Positions 1-8,492 of a stretch of 64,000 bases of DNA are shown here, piece after piece. Source of the stretch: Bradyrhizobium monzae (GTDB lineage: Bacteria > Pseudomonadota > Alphaproteobacteria > Rhizobiales > Xanthobacteraceae); contig NZ_JAIRDQ010000013.1 of the NCBI RefSeq assembly GCF_021458635.1, forward strand, positions 1-64,000. The letters run 5' to 3'. The notes beneath the pieces were generated by a model. That model saw only the letters and a list, made by a program, of their open reading frames with translations, was not told where the DNA came from and did not search any database. Numbering within the stretch: the first letter of the stretch is position 1; every line of letters starts with the position of its first letter. The translations under genes were made by a program, and so were the position numbers.

Positions 1-45
1 TTAGGTCGCACTCGCACGGATTGATGAAGAACAGGACTCACCGAC

Positions 46-303
46 ATGGACGAAGACCTTTCTGTCGCGATCGACAATCACAGAACACTGTGGCTCACGG
101 AAATTTCGCGAGTCACTTATGAGGATCAAGCTCTCGACCAACTTGGGGGGGATGGGGGGCTGTTTGTTGTTCTGGAGGACTGTGCCGAAGGTACGTTTGA
201 GGTGCTAGCTAAGGCCGCATCGACCTGGGCCGGGCAGTCCCTCTTGAACCTATTCGCATCGCGTCTTCGAAACCCGAATCACCTCGTCGTCGTCTCTCAA
301 TAA
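46..303 (+). CDS. Small hypothetical protein, 85 aa
   Basis: An ATG-initiated frame of 85 codons with a mixed, soluble-looking composition. It is acidic at the N terminus and has a hydrophobic stretch (GLFVVLEDC) near residue 40. There is no recognisable domain, signal peptide or membrane segment. The only ribosome-binding-like sequence upstream is a weak AGGA. No gene on either side suggests a role, and the window edge cuts off the upstream context. It may be a real small gene or the tail of a decayed one. Confidence 0.4.
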   Translation: MDEDLSVAIDNHRTLWLTEISRVTYEDQALDQLGGDGGLFVVLEDCAEGTFEVLAKAASTWAGQSLLNLFASRLRNPNHLVVVSQ

Positions 304-817
304 TTACTACCAAAGCGTAAAAATCGACTTAATCGCTGAACACTTTATTAGTGTTGTCCTGACTTGACTCTCTGCCAATTGCGCTTACGCGAAGTCCGAT
401 TCTATGCGCGCCAAGCTCCGGCTAGTCACCGAGGCAGCATCAACCACCTTGTGCACCAAAAGTAATCGACAATTTAACTCCCAGCCGGTGCCACCACAGG
501 GCGATTATGGTGACGCCTGGATCGAGACCGCCCACCGGGAAATCATGAAGATTCCGAAGTATCATATTGCGGCCGATACGCAATCCGACTGAACACCGGG
601 GTCACCACCTCGACCGCACGGTCGAGCTACACACGATTGCTCGCCACTCAGGTAGTCTTCGTTTCGTTCGCGAATGACCTATGTCGCCTGGGATTGTGTC
701 GCTAACGATCTTCGCGCTACAGTGGCTAATTGCAGCTGAGTAATCTATGAGATTCTCACGATCGATTGATGTTTTGGGGCGCACAGTGCTGCGTCCACTC
801 CGATACTTGGGTGAAAT
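304..817. other. Gene-poor stretch
   Basis: About 510 bases between the small ORF and the coiled-coil gene. A 62-codon frame at 404-592 on the plus strand has no good ribosome-binding site and no recognisable feature, so I do not call it. I see no clear terminator, tRNA or repeat. The promoter of the pair of genes starting at 818 should lie in its last 150 bases. Confidence 0.45.
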
Positions 818-1426
818 ATGAAGAACAAGGTGCTTATCGGCTTTCTCGTCATCGTCGCCTTCGCGCTAATCGCCGTGTTCATCCGCCCATCTCCGACCAT
901 TTGTGCGGACGACGTGCGCGGATACGAAACGACCGCCAGCTCGTCAATCGAAGTCGCACGAAACGCGTTGAGCAAAATAAACTCGAGCGCATCGACGACC
1001 ATCGGGACCAAGGTCGCCGCTCAGCTTGATGGACTGAATGCGACGAACTTTGCGTCTATCAAGGCGTGCGACACTCAGTGCAAGCTTCTGGATAGATGTT
1101 TGAGATTCGTGTTCTTCAAGCCTCCGTCGGAAGCTTGTCCGACCGAATATAGAGACTACAAACAGCGCATCGATGCGGCGTCCGGTCTGCTCAGGCAGGT
1201 GGAAGGGGTCGCCGCCTCCGCCGAAGACGCGCGGAAGAAGGCGGACGAGATAGGACGCAGTCAGAAGGCGATCGAAGAACTCGCCAATTCATCCGGCGCG
1301 ACGGGCGGGAGGGTCGATCAATTGAAAGCGCAAATCGGAAAGCTGACGAACGATCTCTCTGCGCAACTCTCGTCAATCGACGGAAAACTCGATGAAATCG
1401 CGAAGGACCAGAGGAAGGGCGGCTAA
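818..1426 (+). CDS. Membrane-anchored coiled-coil protein, 202 aa
   Basis: The N terminus (residues 4-22) is one strongly hydrophobic helix after a short basic start (MKNK), so the protein is probably anchored in the inner membrane with the rest outside the cytoplasm. Residues 30-60 are Ser/Ala-rich. A four-cysteine region at about 86-108 could form disulfides, which suits a periplasmic location. Residues 110-202 are heptad-like, charged and Ala/Lys/Glu-rich (coiled coil). The stop overlaps the next start as TAATG, so it is translationally coupled to the exported HExxH protein. I do not recognise the family. The coupling suggests the two act together at the membrane. Confidence 0.72.
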   Translation: MKNKVLIGFLVIVAFALIAVFIRPSPTICADDVRGYETTASSSIEVARNALSKINSSASTTIGTKVAAQLDGLNATNFASIKACDTQCKLLDRCLRFVFFKPPSEACPTEYRDYKQRIDAASGLLRQVEGVAASAEDARKKADEIGRSQKAIEELANSSGATGGRVDQLKAQIGKLTNDLSAQLSSIDGKLDEIAKDQRKGG

Positions 1427-2391
1427 TGCGGTCAATCTTCGTCGCGCTCCTCCTGGTATTGCCTTTCGCGCAGAGTTCTTCGGTCGCAGCAGCCCCCGTC
1501 GATTTCGGGGCCGCTTGCGATTCGCCGGTGACCAATCCGGACGCCAACGCCATCGTCCACGAGGTATTCGACGTGAAGACGGAAGAGTTGGCAAAAGCCG
1601 GACTCCTTCCTCCTGGTTTCTGGGAGCGCAACAAGGATTACGGCTTCGCCATATGCGACAATCCGGGAAGCTACGACGCGAACGCGATTTACGGAAAGGG
1701 CGTCATGTTCGACTATGGCCTTGTCGTCTTTCTCTTCGCGCAAGCGAGAGCATTGATCCTGGGCCGGTACATCTCCGCTCCGCGTCAGTTCGACGTCTTC
1801 ACCGAACTCGTGGCACGGTTCGCGGATCAGGGTCCGGACACGAAGATGAATCCGTTTCAAGTACTGACGGAATCCGCGGTGGAACGAGGCGTGAGTCCCG
1901 AAGAGGTCAGGAAGACTGTGTCGGATCCCGCCTTCCAGAAGCGCGAACAGACCCTCATGCTGGTGACAATGTATTTCCTGTCGATGCACGAGCGCTGCCA
2001 CATCGCGCTGGATCACGGTACGAGGCTTGCGGAAATCAACAAGCTGCCGGAGCCCGAAAGAGCCAAACCAAAGCAAGATCTCGAGATCGAAGCCGATCGG
2101 TGCGCACTCGATATCATCAACAAAGATGAGTCGCGGTTCAAGAGTTCACCCGTATCATTCTTTGGCGTTCTCGTAGTCATCGCAACGCAAGCCGTCGTTT
2201 CCTCGCGTCCCGCGCTCAGCCGCGAGAATAGTCACCCCTCGACACGAGCGCGGCTCAAGATCGCTAAGGCCCGCGTCCTTGAATTCATCGGCACTCCTTC
2301 GACTCAGGCGGCCAGCAACTACGCTGCAACGATTTCGGCTACCGCAGATTTATTCGATACTCTTCTTGCGAAGCTGGAAGTTGCCCAATGA
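1426..2391 (+). CDS. Exported putative zinc metallopeptidase (HExxH), 321 aa
   Basis: Residues 1-23 form a Sec-type signal peptide ending near AAA. The notable motif is HERCH at residues 188-192, a match to HExxH, followed about 30 residues later by EIEADRCA. In M48-like and related zincin peptidases such a downstream Glu/Asp supplies the third zinc ligand. Residues 240-255 are hydrophobic (GVLVVIATQAVV). Family assignment is by motif only, and overall similarity to a named peptidase family is not evident by eye. The gene is coupled by TAATG to the upstream membrane-anchored coiled-coil gene, so a two-component envelope function is likely. Proteolytic activity is inferred. Confidence 0.7.
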   Translation: MRSIFVALLLVLPFAQSSSVAAAPVDFGAACDSPVTNPDANAIVHEVFDVKTEELAKAGLLPPGFWERNKDYGFAICDNPGSYDANAIYGKGVMFDYGLVVFLFAQARALILGRYISAPRQFDVFTELVARFADQGPDTKMNPFQVLTESAVERGVSPEEVRKTVSDPAFQKREQTLMLVTMYFLSMHERCHIALDHGTRLAEINKLPEPERAKPKQDLEIEADRCALDIINKDESRFKSSPVSFFGVLVVIATQAVVSSRPALSRENSHPSTRARLKIAKARVLEFIGTPSTQAASNYAATISATADLFDTLLAKLEVAQ

Positions 2392-2916
2392 TGCCCTTCC
2401 TCGCAGGATAAGCGCGCTGGATGAGTGGCTACTGTCCTCGAATACTCCCCAGTTTGAAGCAAGCCGAGGCAGGCCGCGACCTAGTAAAATCCATACCAAG
2501 CCACTATCCGAGCATTGTTAGGCTCAGGCCGCCCAGCACCGGAAGAGCGGCCAACGCGCTCAACGCAACGACTGCCAACTCTTTCTTCGCGCTTCGCTCG
2601 TCATGATCGCTTTCTTCGTTCGATGCTGTTCGAACGGCTGGAGGCTGAGTTCCGTTCCGGTGGAAACCAGATCAAATTCCGTCGTTGTAAGGGAACAAGG
2701 CGAGCGTACGCTTGATCCGTGACCCACCAAGGCTTGGCACCGTCGAAGCATAGGCACTGTTCCAAACCGTCCCGCGAGATGGACTAGTCCCTCATTCACT
2801 CGACTCGTCGCAATGCATGCGGGGCAATTCGATCGCCATGCGCGCCTGCCCTGGCCCGCCATGATCCCGCGCGATCCTCCTCCAGCGTCGTTAGTTCCGT
2901 TCGTCGGCGCAGGGAT
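2392..2916. other. Intergenic region without a supported gene
   Basis: About 525 bases between two convergent genes. Several overlapping short frames exist on both strands, but none has a ribosome-binding site or protein-like composition. I see no clear rho-independent terminator and no repeat. Confidence 0.45.
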
Positions 2917-3840
2917 TCAGCCGGGCAAGCACTGGGACTGTGCGTCCTCCGCGCAAAGCTCGCACCGCAGGTAAGGAGGGCCGCCGATAGTAGTACCCTT
3001 GCACGAGGTGCATTTGAACACTTCCTGTCGCTTCCCGCAGATGAGACACAGCGTGGGGAGCTTCTTATTGATGTCGAGGTTTAGGTGATCGTAGATTACG
3101 CTCCGTTCAGAACAATGCTCGCACGTGAGCAGCCTTATGGAAGGATCTTCATACCCGCATGAGAAACATTTGAGTTCGTAATCCGAAAAGGCCTTCTGAT
3201 CGCACATCGGACACCGCAGCACGACCCTAGAGTATTCTCTGGCGATTTTTTCGACGTGATATTGGTAGGGTGGAAAGCGAATGAGCTTTTGAAATACCTC
3301 ACGAGAGAGAAGATTGGCTACGTTGTTGGGATGGTCTGAATCGTCTTCGCAGATGAAGCGCGAGACTATGTGGACGAGCATGAAAGTCGCCTCGTACTTG
3401 AGATCGTAAAGGTCTCCCTCCTCGAAGCGAAAATGGAGATGCATTATCTTGTTACGTGACTGTTGGAACCGATCGACAACTTCCTCGAAATCGGAATACC
3501 TTTCCACGTGCTTGCTCGCGATGAGTTCTCGGTAATCCTGGAATGTCTTTGTTCGCAGCTCGTTGGCCTGCCATTTTTCGCGGATCTGATCGTCAGATAG
3601 CGCTTCTGGTTTCGTGAGAATCGTCCTTATGCCATCGTGCTTGACCAGAAAGCTCGCCATAGCAAGCTCGAGCGACATTTGAGTAAGCACTGTCACAACC
3701 GTGCCTGTCTCGTGGTCAAAGGCAGTATCTTCGCTGTCGTCGTGACCTGCCATTTCGGTAGCCGCGCGGCGAAGGAATATGATTCCATTCGCCCGGATCG
3801 CTTCGGCCACCTCATGTTCAAATGTCTTCCATTCGTTCAT
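2917..3840 (-). CDS. HEPN-motif protein with C-terminal zinc ribbons, 307 aa
   Basis: Two parts are visible. The first 200 residues are helical, charged and centred on SRNKIMH (about residue 130), an RN(x3)H signature typical of HEPN-fold RNases. The last 90 residues carry several CxxC pairs (CPMC, CFSC, CEHC, CLIC, CTSC, CELC), a series of treble-clef or zinc-ribbon modules that would bind nucleic acid or protein. HEPN proteins are often toxins or antiphage RNases, and the ribbons could supply substrate recognition. The gene stands alone, convergent with the HExxH gene. The HEPN call rests on one motif and on helical character, so it is an inference. Confidence 0.7.
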   Translation of the reverse strand: MNEWKTFEHEVAEAIRANGIIFLRRAATEMAGHDDSEDTAFDHETGTVVTVLTQMSLELAMASFLVKHDGIRTILTKPEALSDDQIREKWQANELRTKTFQDYRELIASKHVERYSDFEEVVDRFQQSRNKIMHLHFRFEEGDLYDLKYEATFMLVHIVSRFICEDDSDHPNNVANLLSREVFQKLIRFPPYQYHVEKIAREYSRVVLRCPMCDQKAFSDYELKCFSCGYEDPSIRLLTCEHCSERSVIYDHLNLDINKKLPTLCLICGKRQEVFKCTSCKGTTIGGPPYLRCELCAEDAQSQCLPG

Positions 3841-3938
3841 TCATCAGCTCGGCGGGATAGAGGAGGCAACAGGCGCAAAAAGTGTTGAAGTGGCCTGCGG
3901 ACAGAGGATTGAACCGCTAATGACCATCGGCCTAAGGA

Positions 3939-4274
3939 TCAAGCCCTCGTCCCGCACGCACCAGATGAGATCCGGATAGCTGCGTCGGAAATCACGCCCC
4001 TAGCGGAGACTAAAGCAATTCCGTCGCCCTCGGCTTGGAGGTTGTCGGCGTTGATGCGCGCGTTCGAGGCGACGATCACCTGGACTTCCCGGATTTCGGA
4101 CCGATGGTCCCTGACGTGCTTCACCAGCTCCGCCACTTCCGGGCGGTCGTCGAGCTCCTTATCGTTGTTCGACGAGATCGTGATCGGCGTCGTGAAGCAG
4201 GACGAACTGTACAGCATCCGCCGCATGACATCATGAAGGCCTTCATCCCAGTCCTTGGCGGGGTCGCCCGACAT
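3939..4274 (-). CDS. Hypothetical protein, 111 aa
   Basis: The ATG is preceded by AAAGGAAG at a proper distance, which supports this start. The N-terminal half is charged and the second half contains a beta-like stretch (EVQVIVASN) followed by a Gly/Ala-rich end. It lies 43 bases downstream of the Abi_2 remnant on the same strand and may have been its operon partner. No family is recognised. The C terminus could be truncated, because the region on both sides contains gene fragments. Confidence 0.5.
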   Translation of the reverse strand: MSGDPAKDWDEGLHDVMRRMLYSSSCFTTPITISSNNDKELDDRPEVAELVKHVRDHRSEIREVQVIVASNARINADNLQAEGDGIALVSARGVISDAAIRISSGACGTRA

Positions 4275-4316
4275 GCCATCTTCCTTTCTGGAGCTACGGA
4301 GCCATAGCCGCGACGC

Positions 4317-4670
4317 TCATCCGACGAATCCCCATTCCTTGCGCTCCAGCCAGTCGTCCGGGAAGCCCATCTCCGTCATCGGCAGATGGGGGCTGGCCGC
4401 GACTAGGGCGCGGAGTTGCTCGGCCCAATTGTTGTTGGCCCAGATGCGTTGCAGCAGGATCTGCATCGTCAGAAGCGATGCATAGATGAGCTCGTTTCGA
4501 TTACCGCCAAACTGCGCACGGCGGTCGGACGGTATGACGGGCTTGATCGTCATCTGATGCTTCCACAATCGGGAATGATGAGCGCACAGGTTGCGCACGT
4601 AGGACATGGAATGTAGCCAAGAACTCAAGATCTGATGGTTGAGGCCGAACTTTCCGCACGTGGCTTTCAC
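4317..4670 (-). pseudogene. Abi_2-type abortive-infection protein, C-terminal remnant
   Basis: The 117 codons match the C-terminal part of Abi_2/AbiD/AbiF-like proteins. The sequence SWLHSMSYVRNLCAHHSRLW carries the HEPN-like RN(x3)H signature of that family, followed by the usual positively charged region and a Trp-rich end. Complete members have about 300 residues, so roughly 180 N-terminal residues are missing. On the upstream side the sequence changes abruptly into a peptidase M41 remnant on the opposite strand, marking a deletion or rearrangement junction near 4640-4670. The family acts in phage-induced growth arrest. This copy is almost certainly inactive. Confidence 0.72.
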
Positions 4671-5011
4671 CTCGGGGCGGGGGACAGAAGGGCTCCGACT
4701 TGGCTATCGCGACGGCGACGGCAGCCGCCATGGTCGGGTCCTTCGGACTGGCCGGCGACACGCCGCTCCTCTACCTCGGTGCCGCGACAGACACCTCGCA
4801 CCTTCTGTCGTTCGAGAGCGTGCGTGGTCAGGTGAGCACAGAATTGGAGAAATCTCTCGCGCGGAGCACGCGCATTCTCCGTCGGCACCGGAACGCACTC
4901 GACGCCATCGCCGGTCGGCTGATGCGCCATGGTCGCATCGAAGGGCGGGAGGTCGAGGCCTTCATCGACAACCCGCCGACGCCGGACTCATACCCGGATT
5001 CCAAAGATTGA
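4643..5011 (+). pseudogene. FtsH-like peptidase M41, C-terminal remnant
   Basis: Reading from the stop at 4640, the frame gives a GGGQKGSDLAIAT segment, then AAMVGSFGLAG, then an RNALDAIAGRLMRHGRIEGREVEAFI-type ending (shown here only in outline). This order matches the end of the M41 peptidase domain of FtsH-like ATP-dependent zinc proteases: the SDL..AT..A..MV..FG block, then the final helix with L.G.EV. The AAA module and the HExxH zinc site are absent, so only the last 120 or so residues survive. It abuts the antisense Abi_2 remnant, so two genes were truncated at one junction. Confidence 0.62.
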
Positions 5012-5172
5012 TCGCTCCGCTCGAGCGGACTTCGTCGCATTCGCGTTCGGTAAGTTGCAGGGATCTGTCCCAATCCTAAGCGAAGCGATGGGCCAGGTGA
5101 GTAGCTTGTGTCCATTTTTCGGCAGTCGGCCGACCCATCCCGAGCTAGGATGGATTCGGGTTCGAGCCCTTC

Positions 5173-5424
5173 GTGCTTCCCCTCGACCCCTTGGAAGGGG
5201 CCGAGGTCAGAAACCGCGGTTCACCTGGAAAGCTTCGTTCCGATGCGGAAGAGTACGCCGCAATGGCAAAAATGGCCGTCAGTAGCGAAGAACGAGAGCG
5301 CCTCGAGCGACCGGCGGCTCATATCCGCGAGTTGGTAAGCCAACTAGAGAAAACCTTGTCCAACGAGGCCCGGCCGACGGGCACCATGCCGAAAGAACGG
5401 CGTTCGAAGGCGAACGCTCGGTGA
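5173..5424 (+). CDS. Small hypothetical helical protein, about 83 aa
   Basis: A GTG-initiated frame whose second half is typical of small rhizobial proteins of unknown function: DAEEYAAMAKMAVSSEERER followed by a helical segment ending in LEK. Related short proteins in this order carry an EExRxMAexAxxxEER-type repeat and are usually 60-80 residues. The N-terminal 25 residues look degenerate (Gly/Pro-rich) and no ribosome-binding site is convincing. It may be a decayed copy or start at an internal ATG near 5263. Function unknown. Confidence 0.33.
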   Translation: MLPLDPLEGAEVRNRGSPGKLRSDAEEYAAMAKMAVSSEERERLERPAAHIRELVSQLEKTLSNEARPTGTMPKERRSKANAR

Positions 5425-5502
5425 TGGCGAAAGCAGGGAGCCGCCAGACCGGCTTCGGGAGCGTTGAACGACTTCTCTCCAGATGGACGCGGCCAAGGCT
5501 CC

Positions 5503-5769
5503 TCAGTGGTCTACCGGTGCGGTCTTCAGCACATCTACCCAAGTACACATGCCGGAATCGTCCTTATAGCAGACTGAGATATAACCCGGTTTCGAGGATG
5601 GAGCATGTCCGCAAACCGAACCCGCGCGGGCACCGTGCTGCGCAAACTGCACGAAGTTCTCCTCCACGTCGGAGAACTTGACCCGACGCTTTTTGTAGCC
5701 GAGTGCGAGCGCCGTCTTGAGGGTCCGCGGGATGCCGCGGTGCCGAACGGGAATATCGTCTTCCTTCAT
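5503..5769 (-). CDS. Hypothetical protein, 88 aa
   Basis: The start at 5769 is chosen because AAGGAG lies 8-9 bases upstream, whereas the longer frame has no such signal. The product is basic in the first half (KKRRVKFSDVE) and contains three cysteines. It lies 31 bases downstream of the lipoprotein gene on the same strand, so the two are probably co-transcribed. No family is recognised. The sequence resembles a small cytoplasmic protein with no membrane or export signal. Confidence 0.58.
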   Translation of the reverse strand: MKEDDIPVRHRGIPRTLKTALALGYKKRRVKFSDVEENFVQFAQHGARAGSVCGHAPSSKPGYISVCYKDDSGMCTWVDVLKTAPVDH

Positions 5770-5800
5770 GAAATCTGCTCCTTGCAAGAGGCTTCGGTCG

Positions 5801-6862
5801 TCAAGGCGTGCGTCCGCTGATCGCGTTGGCAACGGCGATACCGATCGCGGCGGCGAGATCCTGGTTCTGTTGGTGCACGGCCGCGGCGGCCGCGGCGTCG
5901 TTCGGCGCAGGGCCGAGAGTCAGGACGAGATCCTGCGTGCGCGTGCGTTGCGCGTTGAAGAAGTTGCCACCCTGGTTGGCCGAAACGCGCACCAGCTTCC
6001 AGCCCGGCGTGGCGTTTCCACTGTACGACACCACGAAGGTGATCTGATTTTGCAGTACGTCCTTCTTGGCAACCTTTATTTCGTTCTGAAGGTTTTTGGC
6101 GAAGTCGCCCGTCACGCCGTTGTCGACGAAAGCCGTGCGCAATGACATGATCAGCCACTGTCGTATTTTCAGGTCGCCCTCGATGAGAACGCCGCCGGGA
6201 TACTTGCATATCGGCGGCAGCGTATCGCTTCCCGCAGCGACAGCCTGCCTCTGGAGCTCATCGTAGGTCCTCTTCGCCACGGCGAGTTCTGGAGTCAACT
6301 TCCTCAGAAGATCGGTAACTTGCTTCGGGGGCGGCTTCGCTCCTGTCTGGGCCAAGAAGGACGGCTTTTCGACGTCCACCTTCGTGAACTCTCTGAAGTC
6401 GACGAACCAGGAGACTACGGCCTTCCGCGTGGCATCCGTGGAGCCAGTGGCGCCCAAAGAAATCGTTTCGAGTTGCGACGTAGAGACGTTGCCGCTCGTG
6501 AAAACCGATGTCGCGTTCGGCAACACCTTGTTCAACGTTACGCCAGGACTCAGGGTCGTCTTTTCCTGGACCGTCAAGGTGAGCGAGAGCTGCGCTCCCC
6601 AATCGTCAAGCCATTTGAGATGGCGCTTGGCAGGCAAGCCACTCGCGATGTCGTTGCGAGCAAGCTCGATGTCATCGAGAATCAGAAACTCGATCTGGCT
6701 CTTCACTTCACAGTGGACATGGCTGACGATCGCATCGATCAAGGCGTCCGGTACAGCAGACGTTGTGTCGTACAGTTCGCCGAATTCCGGAACGAACGCA
6801 CCGCAACCGGAAAGCACGCATGCAAATCCGATCGTTGCAGCAGCAACCTGCAATCTCCCCAT
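5801..6862 (-). CDS. Lipoprotein of unknown function, 353 aa
   Basis: The N terminus is a classical lipoprotein signal: a short basic start, a hydrophobic core and the lipobox LSGC with the modifiable Cys at about residue 20. The residues after Cys (GAFVPE) lack an Asp at +2, so outer-membrane sorting is expected. The mature part is a mixed alpha/beta protein with an Ala-rich C-terminal stretch (DAAAAAAVHQQNQDLAAAIG). It is the first gene of a two-gene unit with the 88-residue protein and is divergent from the membrane protein starting at 7011. The two sides may share one promoter region. No known family is recognised. Confidence 0.78.
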   Translation of the reverse strand: MGRLQVAAATIGFACVLSGCGAFVPEFGELYDTTSAVPDALIDAIVSHVHCEVKSQIEFLILDDIELARNDIASGLPAKRHLKWLDDWGAQLSLTLTVQEKTTLSPGVTLNKVLPNATSVFTSGNVSTSQLETISLGATGSTDATRKAVVSWFVDFREFTKVDVEKPSFLAQTGAKPPPKQVTDLLRKLTPELAVAKRTYDELQRQAVAAGSDTLPPICKYPGGVLIEGDLKIRQWLIMSLRTAFVDNGVTGDFAKNLQNEIKVAKKDVLQNQITFVVSYSGNATPGWKLVRVSANQGGNFFNAQRTRTQDLVLTLGPAPNDAAAAAAVHQQNQDLAAAIGIAVANAISGRTP

Positions 6863-7010
6863 AGCCCCTCTCCCCCGCAGTTGGCGGATTAAAGCCGTAA
6901 AACTCTACGTTGTGAAGTGGCGTCCGACAATTTATCTTCGGGCGTCGCTCTCAATTGCTGACGAACACTCGAGCTTCCTTGAGAGGGAAGCTGAGCGGAC
7001 TTCGGGAGTG

Positions 7011-8243
7011 ATGGCGACGTTGGCTTGCGGACTGGAGGGCAGGATGGACGTGAGAACGGGCGCCTTCGACCACGCCGTATTGATTCCAGGCAGGGCTCTT
7101 GCCGTCATTCTGCTGATGTTGGTCGTCGGGAGGTGCCCTGCATACGGCGATACCCAGAAGCCGAGCCTCGTATTCGTAGACGGAGCCGCAGCCACGCTGT
7201 CACCGAACAGTTCAGGCGCGTTCGAACTCGATGTTCCGATCAGAAGCGCCGCAAGCGTGGATGCAGCGGGTTCGTTGAAGCTTCTGGATGAGAAGGACAA
7301 CGGATGCGGCAAGGTCCCGCCCCAGGCAATCGCCAAGCTTCCGCAGGGCAATATGTCCGTGGTTCACCTTTCTGTTGCCGACGTGTCGCTGCCGGCGACG
7401 TGCTATCTCGAACTGCGCACCGACGGTGGAGACACCGTACTCAAACAGTTGAAGCTCGTCCAGCGCTACGTGACATCGGCCGTGGTCACTCCTCTGTGGT
7501 ACTGTTTCTGGCTTTCCATCGGCACCGCGATTCTTGCCGGACTCGCAATCGGCCTCTTGATCGCCTGGATACCACCGTGGTTCAAACTGGGCTCTCCCGC
7601 GTGGGAATTCGCCAAAAGCTGGACATCGACCACGACCCTCGTAGGTGGGGTGCTTGCGACCGCGCTCAGCTTGAGCGCCCTTCCGGATCTTACCCTATAT
7701 GCGAGCAAGGCAGGCTATTCGGCCGCGGCCCTTTTGGTCTCGTTGGTTGTCGTGGTCGCTCCGTTCATCTACGTCGCTCTAAGGAGGGGTAGCTTCGAGA
7801 AGGACGCCACGTCGAAGGTCTACTCCGTCGGATACCACGGCTATCTCTGGACGTTCCTGCTCTCATGCGCTGTAACCCTCTTCGGGGGCCTTGCGCAGAT
7901 CGTCATCCTGTCTCTGCTGCTCCACGAAGTGTTTCGGGGGTACCGGTTCTGGTCTGTTTCGAGCGGTCTCGATCCGTGGGGCTGGAACTTCTGGTCGATC
8001 GCGACGTGCGTCTTGGGTGCGATCATGTGCTGGTATGCTGGCTATTCGATGTACCTGACAGTCGGCTTGCAGAAGGAAGCCGACAATGACGCAATTGCCG
8101 AGAAGAAGGATCGTCATGCCAAAGACCGTAATCTAGTGGACACAGAAGGACCTCCCGAGACGGCGAAAGGGCCACTACTTTCCTGGCCGGTGCTCTGGAG
8201 CCACTACGTCGCAGTCGGACAAGTTGCGCCGATAGAGGCGTAG
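7011..8243 (+). CDS. Secreted-domain plus multi-pass membrane protein, 410 aa
   Basis: The open frame begins far upstream, but that part is antisense to the lipoprotein. I place the start at the ATG at 7011, with 7044 as an alternative. After about 15 residues comes a hydrophobic signal segment (VILLMLVVG), then a roughly 130-residue extracytoplasmic domain with beta character. Four or five membrane helices follow (WYCFWLSIGTAILAGLAIG; LVGGVLATALSLSAL; AALLVSLVVVVAPFIYVAL; TFLLSCAVTLFGGLAQIVIL; IATCVLGAIMCWYAGYSMYL) and a cytoplasmic tail. No family is recognised. It is divergent from the lipoprotein gene and possibly works with it in the envelope. Confidence 0.73.
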   Translation: MATLACGLEGRMDVRTGAFDHAVLIPGRALAVILLMLVVGRCPAYGDTQKPSLVFVDGAAATLSPNSSGAFELDVPIRSAASVDAAGSLKLLDEKDNGCGKVPPQAIAKLPQGNMSVVHLSVADVSLPATCYLELRTDGGDTVLKQLKLVQRYVTSAVVTPLWYCFWLSIGTAILAGLAIGLLIAWIPPWFKLGSPAWEFAKSWTSTTTLVGGVLATALSLSALPDLTLYASKAGYSAAALLVSLVVVVAPFIYVALRRGSFEKDATSKVYSVGYHGYLWTFLLSCAVTLFGGLAQIVILSLLLHEVFRGYRFWSVSSGLDPWGWNFWSIATCVLGAIMCWYAGYSMYLTVGLQKEADNDAIAEKKDRHAKDRNLVDTEGPPETAKGPLLSWPVLWSHYVAVGQVAPIEA

Positions 8244-8492
8244 GACCCGCTGTTGGCGTTCGAAGAAATCGTCGGATTGTCTCGCGAGCTAGAACAAACG
8301 GTCGAGTCCGGCCCTCGAAAAAAGCTTTAGGTTCCAACATTGCGTGCGCGGGCTCCCTCTCTGGTCCGAGGCGAAATGCAGGCATGCGGGCCTAGCGCAG
8401 ATCCCTTATTCCATGCGTTCTTGGCTGACCGTATCTCCTTCGGTTATCCTGCATCCCAACGATTCGCTCCGACAGGAAGAACGCGCAACCCC

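Noticed and set aside
1392..2129. 245-codon plus-strand frame in the HExxH gene
   Set aside because: Arg/Ser/Gly-rich shadow of the exported protein, with no ribosome-binding site.
6384..7010. Open frame extending the membrane-protein gene about 209 codons upstream
   Set aside because: It is antisense to the lipoprotein gene, whose lipobox and composition are far better. Ribosome start and signal peptide place the real start at 7011 or 7044.
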